Positions 6,510 to 15,149 of a DNA stretch of 64,000 bases are shown here, in pieces. How positions within the stretch are numbered: position 1 is the first letter of the stretch; every line of letters starts with the position of its first letter. The translations under genes were made by a program, and so were the position numbers. Below the pieces are notes generated by a model. That model saw nothing but the letters and a program-made list of their open reading frames with translations, was not told where the DNA came from and searched no databases. Origin of the DNA: Pseudoalteromonas tunicata (GTDB taxonomy: Bacteria > Pseudomonadota > Gammaproteobacteria > Enterobacterales > Alteromonadaceae); contig NZ_CP011032.1 of the NCBI RefSeq assembly GCF_002310815.1, forward strand, positions 1,900,001 to 1,964,000, read 5' to 3'.

Positions 6510-9500
6510 CTAACCTTCCCTTGATAATTTTCCGGTTGCGAGTTCGATCATTTGGTTATGATAAAATTCGAGTAGTTCTATTTGTGTTTCTGTCGGTGTT
6601 GCGCAGACTGTTTTTGCCATTTTTGCGAGACTTTTACATTCTTTGGCGAGTGCAAAACAACCTTGGTAATAATCATCCATCGCTTTAAAATTAAGTGCTC
6701 GCGGTAAAGGAGGCCCTGCATTTCGACCCGCAATACCCGAAGGTAAAGTCATTAAATGCACTGATAAAGGTCTTAAAATACCAGTCATTAAATCAATGGC
6801 TGCATTCATTAAGCGAGATCGTCTCATGCTACCTTTGGTTGTTTGCGCAAAGTGTTGCATCATCATTTTGAACATAAGTTCATGGCAACCTTGATATAAA
6901 GTCATCAAAGCTTTGCTATCAGTATCGGTGACGACATGGCATCCCTTGCGTTCGCTAATAACAGGGTTTTTCAATACTGGATATGCGGGTTCAAACGGAA
7001 TGTCACTTAATGTGAGTTTTTTAGAAATTGCTCGTAAACGATTGAAATGGCTTAATTCGAATTGAGGTGAATCGGCACTGGCACCTTCGCCTTGTTCCGT
7101 AACAAAATCGATAGCGAATAATGCTGTTGCTTTATCATACACTTCAAATTGATAATGGGGATACGCACGATTTATGATTTCATTTAAAAATAAATGATGC
7201 TCACCGCCTTTTTTGCTTATTTCACTGCTGTATAAATCAGGAATTTCATTGACCGCCACGCGAATTTCATTATAAAAATCAGCAATTGATTTTCCGACTG
7301 AAGTAAAGAAATGTGGCCATTCAAAACGAACAAATTTAGCAATAATATGTTCTGAGAATGGTTCAAAAGAAAACTCAGTATCTAAACCAAATTTATCTTT
7401 TGCTGCTTGCCCAAAAATAGGCTCTCCAGGATAAAAAGGTTCATCTAAAGACATTAAAATATTATTAATTACTAAATAATGAATCATTTCTTCATGCGCG
7501 ATTTCTAAAATAGCGCCGCGCCAACCACTTTCTTTTCGCCTGTCTTTTGTCCCATTAACTAAAGTTAATTGTTCTTGAGTCCAACGGCCAGAATTGACAA
7601 GTTGCTCTCCTGCTGCATAAGTTGGTAAAGAATATGCGCTGTAAAGATATTGCAGCATAATAGATAGTTCGAGATCGACTGCATCACGAAGCTTTGCTAT
7701 TAATTGTGCTTTATTTTTTATATCACCTTTTATTGTGATTGGTTGTTGTAAATCGGGGAGGGGTTTAGGAATTGCCGATTGTTCTACATTACTTAAATAT
7801 TTAAGAAAGAGGTGCGATTTTACAGACGACATCTCCCTAGTGCTGGGCATGTAATAACTTTTATTGCGATTATTTGGATCACACATCTGCCACATTAAGC
7901 GCGCGTAAGTTTCGCATTTACATTTATCGGCCATACTAAATACTTTGTCTGCCATAAAGGGGTAGAGTAGTTCGTAATAACCCATCACATTATGATAAAG
8001 AAAATCATAATCGACCTTTTCGTCTGCCACGTCGAGCAAGTGCCAATCATCACTGAGAATTCGTACTTGAATGGGATTATGGTGCTCGCCTAAAAAAAGC
8101 GTTCCACTGCCTGCTGCTAAGCTCTCAATTATTAGTTTCCCTCTACCTTGGTGGTCAGTTTCAATATATGCATCACAATTAATTGTTTTCGGTGTTGCTA
8201 TAAAGGGAATTAGGTTCTTAATGGCTTGAGGTTGACCTCTAAAGTAGCTGAAGATATCTATTTCTTGAGTACTTTTACTGTCGTCGTTAGGGTTGGATGA
8301 TTCAATCGCGATAATGTGTTGTTCAGCTTGAATATGCCAATCCAACTCGTGCCAAGTATGTTGGTTTGACTCTAATCTAAGAGATTGATCATCAAGTGAT
8401 GTATTGCTTATTTTTAAAGGAATATCAAAAACATGATTGTTGTCTGAGTTTTGATAAATTGACTCAGGTAAAATCGCAATAATTTCACCATTATTTGATT
8501 TTAAAACTAAATCTCCCAAAGATACTTTATCTGCTAGTTTTGGAGGCATGCCATTTTTTACAGGTAACGTCTCTAAATACGCTTTATGTGGAATACTGAT
8601 AGGCATATTTAAGCTTGCCCAACCGTCTTGAATTGTCACTGTAATTGGTGAGAACTGTAATGGGTTATCTGGTTGTAAAATACGGCCTGTTGGGTTTGTA
8701 GCCATATCATGTTTACGCCATAAGCCGATGGTGCCATGTAAATCACAAAAAACAGGTGTATCAGGTTGTTGAGGTGGAGATAGATTTGATACACAATATT
8801 GAACTGTTAAGCCAAGCACATCAGGGTCTTCAAGCGCTATTTTCAGTTGAGCTAAAAAAGGAGAATCGATATTCAACTGGTTAAATAAAAAGTTTTGATT
8901 CTTTTTACAAACAGAAAATTGAAACAACCTTGCTTCAGCCATCTCGTTAGATAAAAAATGAGTGGGTTGATCGATTATATATCTAGGATTTAGCCAACGA
9001 ACACCATGGGTGCAATCTATATCTGAAGAAAATATATGTGCCGTATTTGCTGACGCATTAGCATCACTAATTGTGAGTTGGCCTGCATATATTAAAGCCG
9101 AATCACGCCGTGTTGGATCATTATCAACCCAACGAGCGCGGTTAAAAGATGTTCTTAAATATTCGTTGTAGTGCCCCCATAACCCTAGTTTGCTGCCTAC
9201 GATAGGATCGGTGGTTTGATATTGCCCATAATGCAGTTGTACTGATGTAATATAGGTATTTTCCCAAGAAAAATGGTTATTACCTATCATGTTATATCCC
9301 GCAACTTGATTAAAGTCGCCTTCAGGATCTTCTAGGCCTAAATGATTAAATTTGGGTGTAAAAGATTTTAAATATTCATGGCATTTGCTGGGGTGTTGTT
9401 TTAAATCAAACCCAGAACCATTTTGTAAAACCGTATTAGTGGCGATATCAAGCGTATTATTGATATTTCTGTTTGCAGTGGGCACGTTAACACGTGCCGC

Positions 9501-9539
9501 TCCTTTAAAATGAACTCGGGGTAAATCGAGAATACTCAT
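6510..9539 (-). CDS. vioB: Iminophenylpyruvate/indole imine dimer synthase VioB
   Basis: The 1009-residue protein (Chromobacterium VioB has 998) is the haem enzyme that couples two VioA-derived indole-3-pyruvate imines. The N-terminus MSILDLPRVHFKG and PTANRNINN are diagnostic, as are GNNHFSWE, DRRKESG, and KCKCETYARLMWQMCDP with NRNKSYYMPSTRE. The C-terminal third is a ferritin-like domain with LRDAVDLELSIMLQYLY and EIAHEEMIHYLV (clustered Glu and His) and ends GKLSREG. The start has AGGAA 11 bases upstream and 38 bases separate it from vioA. The gene is full length, with no frameshift. Confidence 0.97.
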   Translation of the reverse strand: MSILDLPRVHFKGAARVNVPTANRNINNTLDIATNTVLQNGSGFDLKQHPSKCHEYLKSFTPKFNHLGLEDPEGDFNQVAGYNMIGNNHFSWENTYITSVQLHYGQYQTTDPIVGSKLGLWGHYNEYLRTSFNRARWVDNDPTRRDSALIYAGQLTISDANASANTAHIFSSDIDCTHGVRWLNPRYIIDQPTHFLSNEMAEARLFQFSVCKKNQNFLFNQLNIDSPFLAQLKIALEDPDVLGLTVQYCVSNLSPPQQPDTPVFCDLHGTIGLWRKHDMATNPTGRILQPDNPLQFSPITVTIQDGWASLNMPISIPHKAYLETLPVKNGMPPKLADKVSLGDLVLKSNNGEIIAILPESIYQNSDNNHVFDIPLKISNTSLDDQSLRLESNQHTWHELDWHIQAEQHIIAIESSNPNDDSKSTQEIDIFSYFRGQPQAIKNLIPFIATPKTINCDAYIETDHQGRGKLIIESLAAGSGTLFLGEHHNPIQVRILSDDWHLLDVADEKVDYDFLYHNVMGYYELLYPFMADKVFSMADKCKCETYARLMWQMCDPNNRNKSYYMPSTREMSSVKSHLFLKYLSNVEQSAIPKPLPDLQQPITIKGDIKNKAQLIAKLRDAVDLELSIMLQYLYSAYSLPTYAAGEQLVNSGRWTQEQLTLVNGTKDRRKESGWRGAILEIAHEEMIHYLVINNILMSLDEPFYPGEPIFGQAAKDKFGLDTEFSFEPFSEHIIAKFVRFEWPHFFTSVGKSIADFYNEIRVAVNEIPDLYSSEISKKGGEHHLFLNEIINRAYPHYQFEVYDKATALFAIDFVTEQGEGASADSPQFELSHFNRLRAISKKLTLSDIPFEPAYPVLKNPVISERKGCHVVTDTDSKALMTLYQGCHELMFKMMMQHFAQTTKGSMRRSRLMNAAIDLMTGILRPLSVHLMTLPSGIAGRNAGPPLPRALNFKAMDDYYQGCFALAKECKSLAKMAKTVCATPTETQIELLEFYHNQMIELATGKLSREG

Positions 9540-9577
9540 TTTATGTCATTTCCTATATTGATTATTGCTTGATATTT

Positions 9578-10864
9578 TTATTTGTGATTATCTGTTTGGC
9601 TTTCTTCTTCAGCCTCAAGACGTTTGAGTAACTTTAACGCTGCACTCTTTCCTGCCATAACACCGCCTTCCATCCAGCCACAGTGTGGTGTATAAGCATC
9701 TGAAGCAGAGATGATTTTACTTTTCTTATGGACAAAACTTAGTGGGTGAGTAGGGCTACACTCTTTAGAAAACTCAACGCCATGTATCCAATATTTATGT
9801 GTATGCTCTATCGGGTCGGGTATGTGATCAACATCGCATTGAATTGCATCAGCCATAAATTCTTTTATTGTTTTTAAATAATGGGCTTCGCCATGTTGAC
9901 TCGTTTCTTGCCAGTAATTAGCGAAATCACTATCTGTGTAAAAAAAGATATATCGATTATCTTTAAAGTAGAGTTTTCTGATTGGGTTATTGGTAATAAT
10001 CACATGATCTGTTAAAGATAAATCTTGCCACCAAGGCTTTTCATAAAAAAGAAAGCCTTTAAAAAGTGGAATTGAGCCATATGTGTAGTGGGTCCAATCT
10101 TGTGGGAAATTACAATTAAGCCTGCTCATGGCTGTAGGAGGTAATGTGACTATCATGTCACCTTGAGTGATGCGTACAATATCATCATTACTGGTTTTTA
10201 AAGTTAAAGCGGGCGTTTTTTCATGGTTATCGATAGTGATGAGTTCATAATCAAAATGGAATTCAACGCCTAATTCGACTGCGCGGTCATACAATATTTG
10301 TGGAAGAGTACAAAACCCTTCTTTAAGGTTTCGCCAGGTATAGCCTGCATTATCAGAAAACCCTTGGATCTCTGGATGTTTTTCTATTATGTCGTATGCA
10401 ATATTAGGGGTTATAAAGGGCAGGGCTAAAGAATCATATCCAAGCGCGTTAATGATGTCTTTACTTTGATCTTCACCTAAATAAGCCGTTAAAAAGTTGA
10501 TGAATGAGTCATCTTTATGTTCGTCACACATGGGCTTTAATTTGTTTAAAATTTCTTTTAATTGACTATGTAGCTCTTGTGGTCTGGTTAATTGCGTAAA
10601 AGGAAAGCTTTCATTTTCAATATTAAAATGTGCAACTAGTTCATTAATATTTTTATGAAGTTGTGGTGAAAACCGACCTGCCCCAAGATCGATAAATTGT
10701 TCTTGAATTTTTATTGCATGGGCTCTACCACCAACACGCCTTTTATGTTCAAAAACACGAATTGTCTTTTTGCTACCTAAATGAAAATTAGCGAGCGTGA
10801 GTGCACATATAATTCCCGAAACTCCAGCCCCTACAATGGATATAATATTTTCTTGATTCGACAT
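9578..10864 (-). CDS. vioA: L-tryptophan oxidase VioA
   Basis: The 428-residue flavin amine oxidase (Chromobacterium VioA has 418) converts L-Trp to indole-3-pyruvate imine, the first violacein step. The N-terminal FAD motif is ISIVGAGVSGIICALTLA. Active-site residues described for Chromobacterium VioA are conserved at identical numbers: Arg64 (GAGRFSP), His163 (EKHPEIQ), Lys269 (PLFKGF), Tyr309 (FFYTDSD) and Trp397 (CGWMEGG). It is the first gene of the operon and is followed by vioB after 38 bases. AGGGA lies nine bases before the ATG. A lux-box-like dyad lies at 10915-10933. By these residues the enzyme should be active. Confidence 0.97.
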   Translation of the reverse strand: MSNQENIISIVGAGVSGIICALTLANFHLGSKKTIRVFEHKRRVGGRAHAIKIQEQFIDLGAGRFSPQLHKNINELVAHFNIENESFPFTQLTRPQELHSQLKEILNKLKPMCDEHKDDSFINFLTAYLGEDQSKDIINALGYDSLALPFITPNIAYDIIEKHPEIQGFSDNAGYTWRNLKEGFCTLPQILYDRAVELGVEFHFDYELITIDNHEKTPALTLKTSNDDIVRITQGDMIVTLPPTAMSRLNCNFPQDWTHYTYGSIPLFKGFLFYEKPWWQDLSLTDHVIITNNPIRKLYFKDNRYIFFYTDSDFANYWQETSQHGEAHYLKTIKEFMADAIQCDVDHIPDPIEHTHKYWIHGVEFSKECSPTHPLSFVHKKSKIISASDAYTPHCGWMEGGVMAGKSAALKLLKRLEAEEESQTDNHK

Positions 10865-10914
10865 CTTTCATATTCCCTGGAAAATAATAAATGGCCTAAT
10901 GTTTACTTATACTC

Positions 10915-10933
10915 ACCTGAACCCCAATTAGGT
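10915..10933. promoter_or_regulatory. Imperfect lux-box-like dyad upstream of vioA
   Basis: ACCTGAACCCCAATTAGGT is an imperfect 19-bp dyad with outer half-sites ACCT and AGGT, centred about 60 bases before the vioA ATG. Quorum-sensing LuxR proteins recognise ACCTG-N10-CAGGT type sites and control violacein in Chromobacterium. Only the outer four bases of each arm match and no luxR/luxI gene is in the window, so this is tentative. Confidence 0.3.
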
Positions 10934-11170
10934 ACTACGTAAACAAATGTAAATTAACATACGTTCCTGTAATAGGGAATTGGAAAAAGATATTTAGTCT
11001 TACTTTTATCGTGGGAAGCGGGTGCTTTTTTATAGGAGTGTTAACGGCCTGTTGAAAAAAAACCTGTTTATTTGAGTGATCTATGCGTTTTTGATGTATA
11101 AATCGTTGTTAACTTTATTTTCAAGTTATTGTTTTTAAATATTTATCTTCGCTGCTAATTAATAAATTTT

Positions 11171-11216
11171 AATAACGTAACTTCATCACGATAATAGTAA
11201 GCGCTATTACGTTATT
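11171..11216 (-). terminator. Hairpin downstream of the MATE gene
   Basis: AATAACGTAA (11171-11180) pairs perfectly with TTACGTTATT (11207-11216). An inner TAATAG/CTATTA hairpin can also form. On the minus strand the stem lies about 28 bases after the MATE stop and is followed by an AT-rich tract rather than a clean T-run. It may separate MATE transcription from vioA. Confidence 0.45.
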
Positions 11217-11243
11217 GTTTAATTATCCAATATGAATATTTTA

Positions 11244-12632
11244 TTAAGTTGAGTGTTTGATTAACCTATTTAGGTAAATAAGGGAATAAATGAACGCAAA
11301 TAGCCCACCAGTGATATCAGCGATTGGAAATGCAAACCATAGCCCTTCAGGGCCAATGAGGCTGGGTAAAAAGTACATGAGCGGTAAAAGTAAAACATAC
11401 GTTCTTGCTGCGTCTAATAATGTAGCAGGTAAAGCTTTTCCTAAGCCTTGAAATAATCCGCTAGACATCATACAAAAGCTCGCTGTTATGAAGCCTGAAA
11501 AGCAAATAGGTGCAATATTAGCTCCGAGTTTTATGATATTAGCGTTGCTTGTAAACATTGCTAATAATGTATCTGAATAGAAACACAGTATCCCTGTCAC
11601 CACGACTCCCCAAGTGGCACTCATGGCGATTGCAACAAGATAGGCTTGTTTTACTCTTTGATATTGTTTCGCTCCGAAGTTATATCCAGATAGCGTTTGT
11701 AAAGCGACCATCATGCCAATTATAGGTAAAAATAAAAACATGAAACACCTAACTAATATGCCATGAGCTGCGATTAAAGGCTCTGATACATCAATAAAAA
11801 CGGTCGATATTGAATAAACAGTCACAGCAATTGTAATAGAAAAGCCACCATGAGAAAGTAAAACAGGTAAACCAAGGCTTAAAATTTTAAAGTGAATCTT
11901 TATTGGGCTAGTTAAGTTTTTGAATGAAAAAGAAACGGCACTTTCTCCCTTTTTTTGTAGTGCTATAGCCATCATTAAACCCAAACTTACTGCAATAATT
12001 GTAGCCCATGCTGCACCGGCTACATCCCATTCAAATACGAATATAAAGAGTGCATCTAAAATAATATTTAAAATAGATGCTGTTGAAAGCACTTGCATCA
12101 TGGCTTTTGGATTACCTGATGCCCTAAAGCCTTCGGTAATTTGATTACTAATAAAGCCAATAACCCAAAAAATGATGATCGGGGTAATGTAGCTACTAGC
12201 TTGGTCGCGCAAGGTTAATGGTACAGCGAGTAATTCATAGATATGATCTAAAGCTAAAAAAGTAAAAAGACAAAATATGAATGCACAAATAATTGATAAT
12301 AAGAATGAAGTTGAAAATACAATATCAGCATCGCGTTGCCTTTTAGCGCCAAGATAACGAGCAATCAGCGAAGCCATACCACTTCCAAGCATGGTACTTA
12401 TTGAGATTAAAAACATTTGAATGGGAAAGACTGATGAAACAGCTGCCATAGCATTAGCGCCAATGCCTTGAGAAATAAACAAAGCATCTACAAAACTATA
12501 CATACCATTTATTAACATGCCTAAAATAGCTGGTAATGCAAGAAATCCGAATTGCTTGAAAATAGAACTAGTTATTAAAGGCGAGCTTTTATTGTCCGAT
12601 AATACCGCTAACTCAAGTGTATTTGTTGTCAT
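11244..12632 (-). CDS. MATE-family multidrug/metabolite efflux transporter
   Basis: The 462-residue protein has about twelve membrane segments in two related halves and fits the NorM/DinF-like MATE family (cation-coupled export of amphipathic or aromatic compounds). Visible family features are GMLINGMYSFVDALFISQGIG near the N-terminus, GFRASGNPKAMM at the end of the first half and YNFGAKQYQRVKQAY in the second. It lies upstream of vioA on the same strand but 379 bases away. Violacein export is a fair guess, though general drug efflux is equally possible. Its start has no good ribosome site and is preceded by a palindrome (12641-12661). Confidence 0.9.
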   Translation of the reverse strand: MTTNTLELAVLSDNKSSPLITSSIFKQFGFLALPAILGMLINGMYSFVDALFISQGIGANAMAAVSSVFPIQMFLISISTMLGSGMASLIARYLGAKRQRDADIVFSTSFLLSIICAFIFCLFTFLALDHIYELLAVPLTLRDQASSYITPIIIFWVIGFISNQITEGFRASGNPKAMMQVLSTASILNIILDALFIFVFEWDVAGAAWATIIAVSLGLMMAIALQKKGESAVSFSFKNLTSPIKIHFKILSLGLPVLLSHGGFSITIAVTVYSISTVFIDVSEPLIAAHGILVRCFMFLFLPIIGMMVALQTLSGYNFGAKQYQRVKQAYLVAIAMSATWGVVVTGILCFYSDTLLAMFTSNANIIKLGANIAPICFSGFITASFCMMSSGLFQGLGKALPATLLDAARTYVLLLPLMYFLPSLIGPEGLWFAFPIADITGGLFAFIYSLIYLNRLIKHST

Positions 12633-12640
12633 TGTTTGTA

Positions 12641-12661
12641 CCTAAAATGAGTAATTTTAGG
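12641..12661. promoter_or_regulatory. Operator-like palindrome at the MATE transcription start
   Basis: A perfect 8-5-8 inverted repeat, CCTAAAAT gagta ATTTTAGG, begins eight bases before the MATE ATG. It lies just downstream of the predicted promoter, where a repressor would block initiation or elongation. A related half-site with AAAATGAGT recurs near 12705. The regulator is unknown and not in the window. It could also act as an RNA hairpin that masks the start. Confidence 0.5.
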
Positions 12662-12665
12662 CGCA

Positions 12666-12694
12666 AGTGTACTCATAAATTTTTATTGTGTAAA
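12666..12694 (-). promoter_or_regulatory. Predicted promoter of the MATE gene
   Basis: On the minus strand a -35 TTTACA (plus 12694-12689) and a -10 TACACT (plus 12671-12666) are separated by 17 bases. Transcription would begin next to the palindrome at 12641-12661. Confidence 0.5.
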
Positions 12695-13768
12695 ATTCTA
12701 TTCAAAATGAGTGAAAATATAGCTAGCTTGTTAATGGCGATCGCTATCATTTAAACACTCCTTTGTTACAATGGTTGTGTGTCGTGATTGAATTAGTTTA
12801 CTAATTGGTAGACCTTCTACTCGTCAGCTGTTTATAACTTAACGATTTATAAATAAACAACTGTTTTAAATTGGAAAGCGCTTGTCAAATAAACACTATT
12901 GTTTGAACACATCCCAGAAACAGCATCCATGCGTGGACTTCCTCAAGCTGCAAAGCGGTGCCTTGCTCTTTTGTCACCTTAACGCCACCAACATAACGTT
13001 TACTCCGGCAAATAACCAATAGATGTGAACGTCAACGGCGAAGATAGGCGATCCATGACCAAGCTTCATCTTACATTTCATCCATGAAATACATGACTCA
13101 CCAATTGTTTATATTTAGGCCGCGGTCACAGGGGAATTGGTATCTGTGAAAGTTTTTAGTAGCAAGGGTTTCACGTCGTGATCGGGTGTGTTTTTGACTA
13201 TATTTGACAACGATTTTTATGTATTTTTAATACAAAGAAGGTAGTCCTTTAGAGAGGCAAGGTAGTTAAGTATTTCCTGTATTGGGGACTGCTTTTGCAA
13301 AATAGGTGCACAAGCAAGACGTTCGTTAATCGCTTTAGATTCCACACCTTTCTTTTATAAAAAGAACATGTATTAGCTAATGTGTTCGGCGTGCTTTTTT
13401 AGCTGGTTTGATAACTTTTAAGGCCAAAACTTTGATCACCGACCAGCTGTAATTATCAATATACACGTATAATGAGCGTACATCGCACAAGTCGCAAGCT
13501 AACATTTTACAGCGGTTGCGCGCACCTGTAGTTTTTCGTCATCCAAACTTGCCATCAATTCAGATGATGTATGGGGTTTTTTGTTACAGGCTTTTTATGA
13601 GATAAGTTTACTTGTTAGGAATTTGTTTTATGAAAAGAGCTCCAATAGTAGCTGTTAATTGAAACTATTGGGTTAGCTTAGCGATTATGGTTTTATTTAG
13701 TACAGCCTGAAGTAAACTGATAACTCGCATGTAGTTGTTTTATTTTATTAATTTAAGGATTTTTATAC
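12695..13768. other. Gene-poor spacer with possible decayed or repetitive DNA
   Basis: No convincing gene is seen in about 1.07 kb. Two minus-strand stretches read like protein: one at about 13036-12890 includes KRYVGGVKVTKEQGTALQLE, and one at about 13507-13380 includes LACDLCDVRSLYVYI. Neither has a ribosome site and each is only 40-50 codons. They may be dispersed repeats or gene remnants. Small palindromes are present, AATTAG ttta CTAATT near 12790 and the hairpin at 13642-13671. The spacer forms the right border of the vio/MATE block. Confidence 0.5.
13642..13671. repeat. Inverted repeat upstream of the DUF2798 gene
   Basis: CCAATAGT (13642-13649) pairs perfectly with ACTATTGG (13664-13671) over a 14-base loop, about 100 bases before the DUF2798 gene. 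It may be a control site or an RNA hairpin. No T-run follows. Confidence 0.4.
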
Positions 13769-14008
13769 ATGATAGACCGCAAGCATCATAAAATTGTATT
13801 TTCGTTTTTTATGTCGTTACTTATGTCATGCATTATGTCGCTGGTTATCAGTATCTTTAATGTGGGCTTAGTCAGTAATATTATTTTTATTTGGCTAAAA
13901 GCGTGGGCATTTGCGTTCACCGTGGCATTTTCAACCATTTTACTTGTGTCACCATTGGTGCATAAGCTAGTTAGTTTAGTGCTTAAAGAAGATAACAATC
14001 ATGCTTAG
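13769..14008 (+). CDS. DUF2798 small membrane protein
   Basis: The 79-residue protein has two membrane helices (about residues 9-30 and 42-65). The pattern FFMSLLMSCIMSLVIS, then a Gly, then WLKAWAFAFTVAFSTILLVSPLV, is the DUF2798 signature. Function of the family is unknown. AAGGA precedes the ATG with suitable spacing. It stands alone after the 1.1-kb spacer. Confidence 0.8.
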   Translation: MIDRKHHKIVFSFFMSLLMSCIMSLVISIFNVGLVSNIIFIWLKAWAFAFTVAFSTILLVSPLVHKLVSLVLKEDNNHA

Positions 14009-14226
14009 TCTCAATCTAGGCTGGGTCATTCTTACTTTCCAAAGTGGATCAAATAGGTTAAACGGTTTATTAAAGGTTATTATTAGCAAATAAAGCTAAA
14101 CTCACCCTAAATTAAAGTTTTGGTATGCAACCTTCAACTGCTCGAAAAAATACCATGCCAAAATGAGCTTACACATTATTTAAATTAGTTGATAACAGCT
14201 TGTTAGAACATTAGGGATCGTTGAAC

Positions 14227-14514
14227 GTGAAACTATTAAAACTATCGTTGGATCAATATTTTGCCATTATGTGGTTTACGCTCGGACTTTTTGTTTTGAT
14301 GCTGATGTTTGCTATTACGTATGGCAAAGCCCCGGTGAGTCTACTTGGGCTGTTAATGATGTCAATGTTATGTTTTATGCTAAGCGCCCAGAAAACTAAA
14401 CGTTTTTCGATTGAGAAAGAAAAGTTTAACAAAGGTATGTTGTATGGTGCGTTTTCTACCGTTATCTTTAATATTCTGGCAATTATTTTCAATCAAATGG
14501 TCAACAGTTTATAA
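14227..14514 (+). CDS. Small integral membrane protein, unknown
   Basis: About 95 residues with three hydrophobic segments (roughly 10-30, 37-53 and 72-92) and a short basic loop (AQKTKRFSIEKEKF) between the second and third. I do not recognise a family. The GTG at 14227 is preferred over the TTG at 14221 because AGGGA ends nine bases before it. A good terminator follows, which supports a real short transcript. Confidence 0.6.
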   Translation: MKLLKLSLDQYFAIMWFTLGLFVLMLMFAITYGKAPVSLLGLLMMSMLCFMLSAQKTKRFSIEKEKFNKGMLYGAFSTVIFNILAIIFNQMVNSL

Positions 14515-14550
14515 CCCATTTAAGTTAATTCTTGTTACGTTGATGTATAA

Positions 14551-14580
14551 AGGGGCAATACTGTATATTACCCCTTTTTT
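14551..14580 (+). terminator. Rho-independent terminator
   Basis: AGGGG (14551-14555) pairs with CCCCT (14571-14575), extended by inner A-T pairs, and is followed by a T-run. It ends the small membrane protein gene. Confidence 0.75.
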
Positions 14581-14622
14581 ATTACAATATGATTGATTTT
14601 ATTACTGTTGCTAATTAAATGG

Positions 14623-15003
14623 CTAATCAAACAGCCAATTAAGAGCGGCCGTTTTGTCTTCAAAGTATTTTGCTTCGCCACTAATAAACCAACTAGTCAT
14701 TTTGACCATGATTGCTTGCAATTTTTTATGACCGTAAATCGCAATTTTACCAAAATCATTATTATGTTTAAGCCCAATCTTTAAATCGTCCCAGGCAGCA
14801 CGTAGTTCCAAACCTGTGAGTTCATCGGCATCAATCAGTACATTGACCTGAGGGTGCTTTAAATTACAAATTGCGCTTTCGATAATGGGAATAATGCGGG
14901 TGTAATCTTCGTGGCTAAGAGTGCCAATAATTTTTAATGATAAAAAAATTGTTTCGCCGTGGCGTTCTAAGCCGATATTTAATCCGTGTGTAAGTTTAGC
15001 CAT
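14623..15003 (-). CDS. SpoIIAA-like (STAS-fold) protein
   Basis: About 126 residues matching the SpoIIAA-like family: an early FLSLKIIGTLSHEDYTRIIP, a central VNVLIDADELTGLELRAAWDDL, then FGKIAIYGHKKLQAIMVKMTSWF and a C-terminal AALNWL. Such cytosolic STAS-fold proteins are proposed to bind lipids or regulatory partners; no anti-sigma partner lies nearby. The second ATG (15003) is chosen because AAGGG is six bases before it, whereas the first ATG (15009) directly touches that site. Confidence 0.8.
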   Translation of the reverse strand: MAKLTHGLNIGLERHGETIFLSLKIIGTLSHEDYTRIIPIIESAICNLKHPQVNVLIDADELTGLELRAAWDDLKIGLKHNNDFGKIAIYGHKKLQAIMVKMTSWFISGEAKYFEDKTAALNWLFD

Positions 15004-15098
15004 GTCCATCCCTTGTGATTGCTAAGATGAAGTAAGCGTAACACAGTATTGCAAGTATTGTTTGATTTTAGGTACACACAACAGATTTAATTAAAAAC

Positions 15099-15126
15099 AA
15101 AAAAATCGGCTAGTAAGCCGATTTTT
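15099..15126 (-). terminator. Rho-independent terminator of asnS
   Basis: AAATCGGCT agta AGCCGATTT forms a tight hairpin with T-runs on both strands, about 25 bases beyond the asnS stop. It can act in both directions. Confidence 0.85.
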
Positions 15127-15149
15127 ATCAATAAACAGACGCGATTAGA

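Larger units (their letters stand above)
10865..11243 (-). promoter_or_regulatory. Intergenic control region upstream of vioA
   Basis: This 379-base AT-rich gap has no gene. For the minus-strand operon I see possible -10 elements TATTAT (10889-10884) and TATAAG (10911-10906) without good -35 partners. That would fit a promoter needing an activator. Other signals are ACGTA/TACGT half sites (10937-10941 and 10960-10964) and a hairpin at 11171-11216 that may end MATE transcription. The gap suggests vioABCDE has its own promoter. Confidence 0.55.

Noticed and set aside
6419..6688. 89-codon plus-strand frame across the vioB/vioC junction
   Set aside because: Antisense to two certain vio genes with a composition expected from a shadow frame.
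12887..13037. Minus-strand 48-codon frame with protein-like sequence
   Set aside because: Not called as a gene because it lacks a start and ribosome site; kept only as a possible repeat or remnant.
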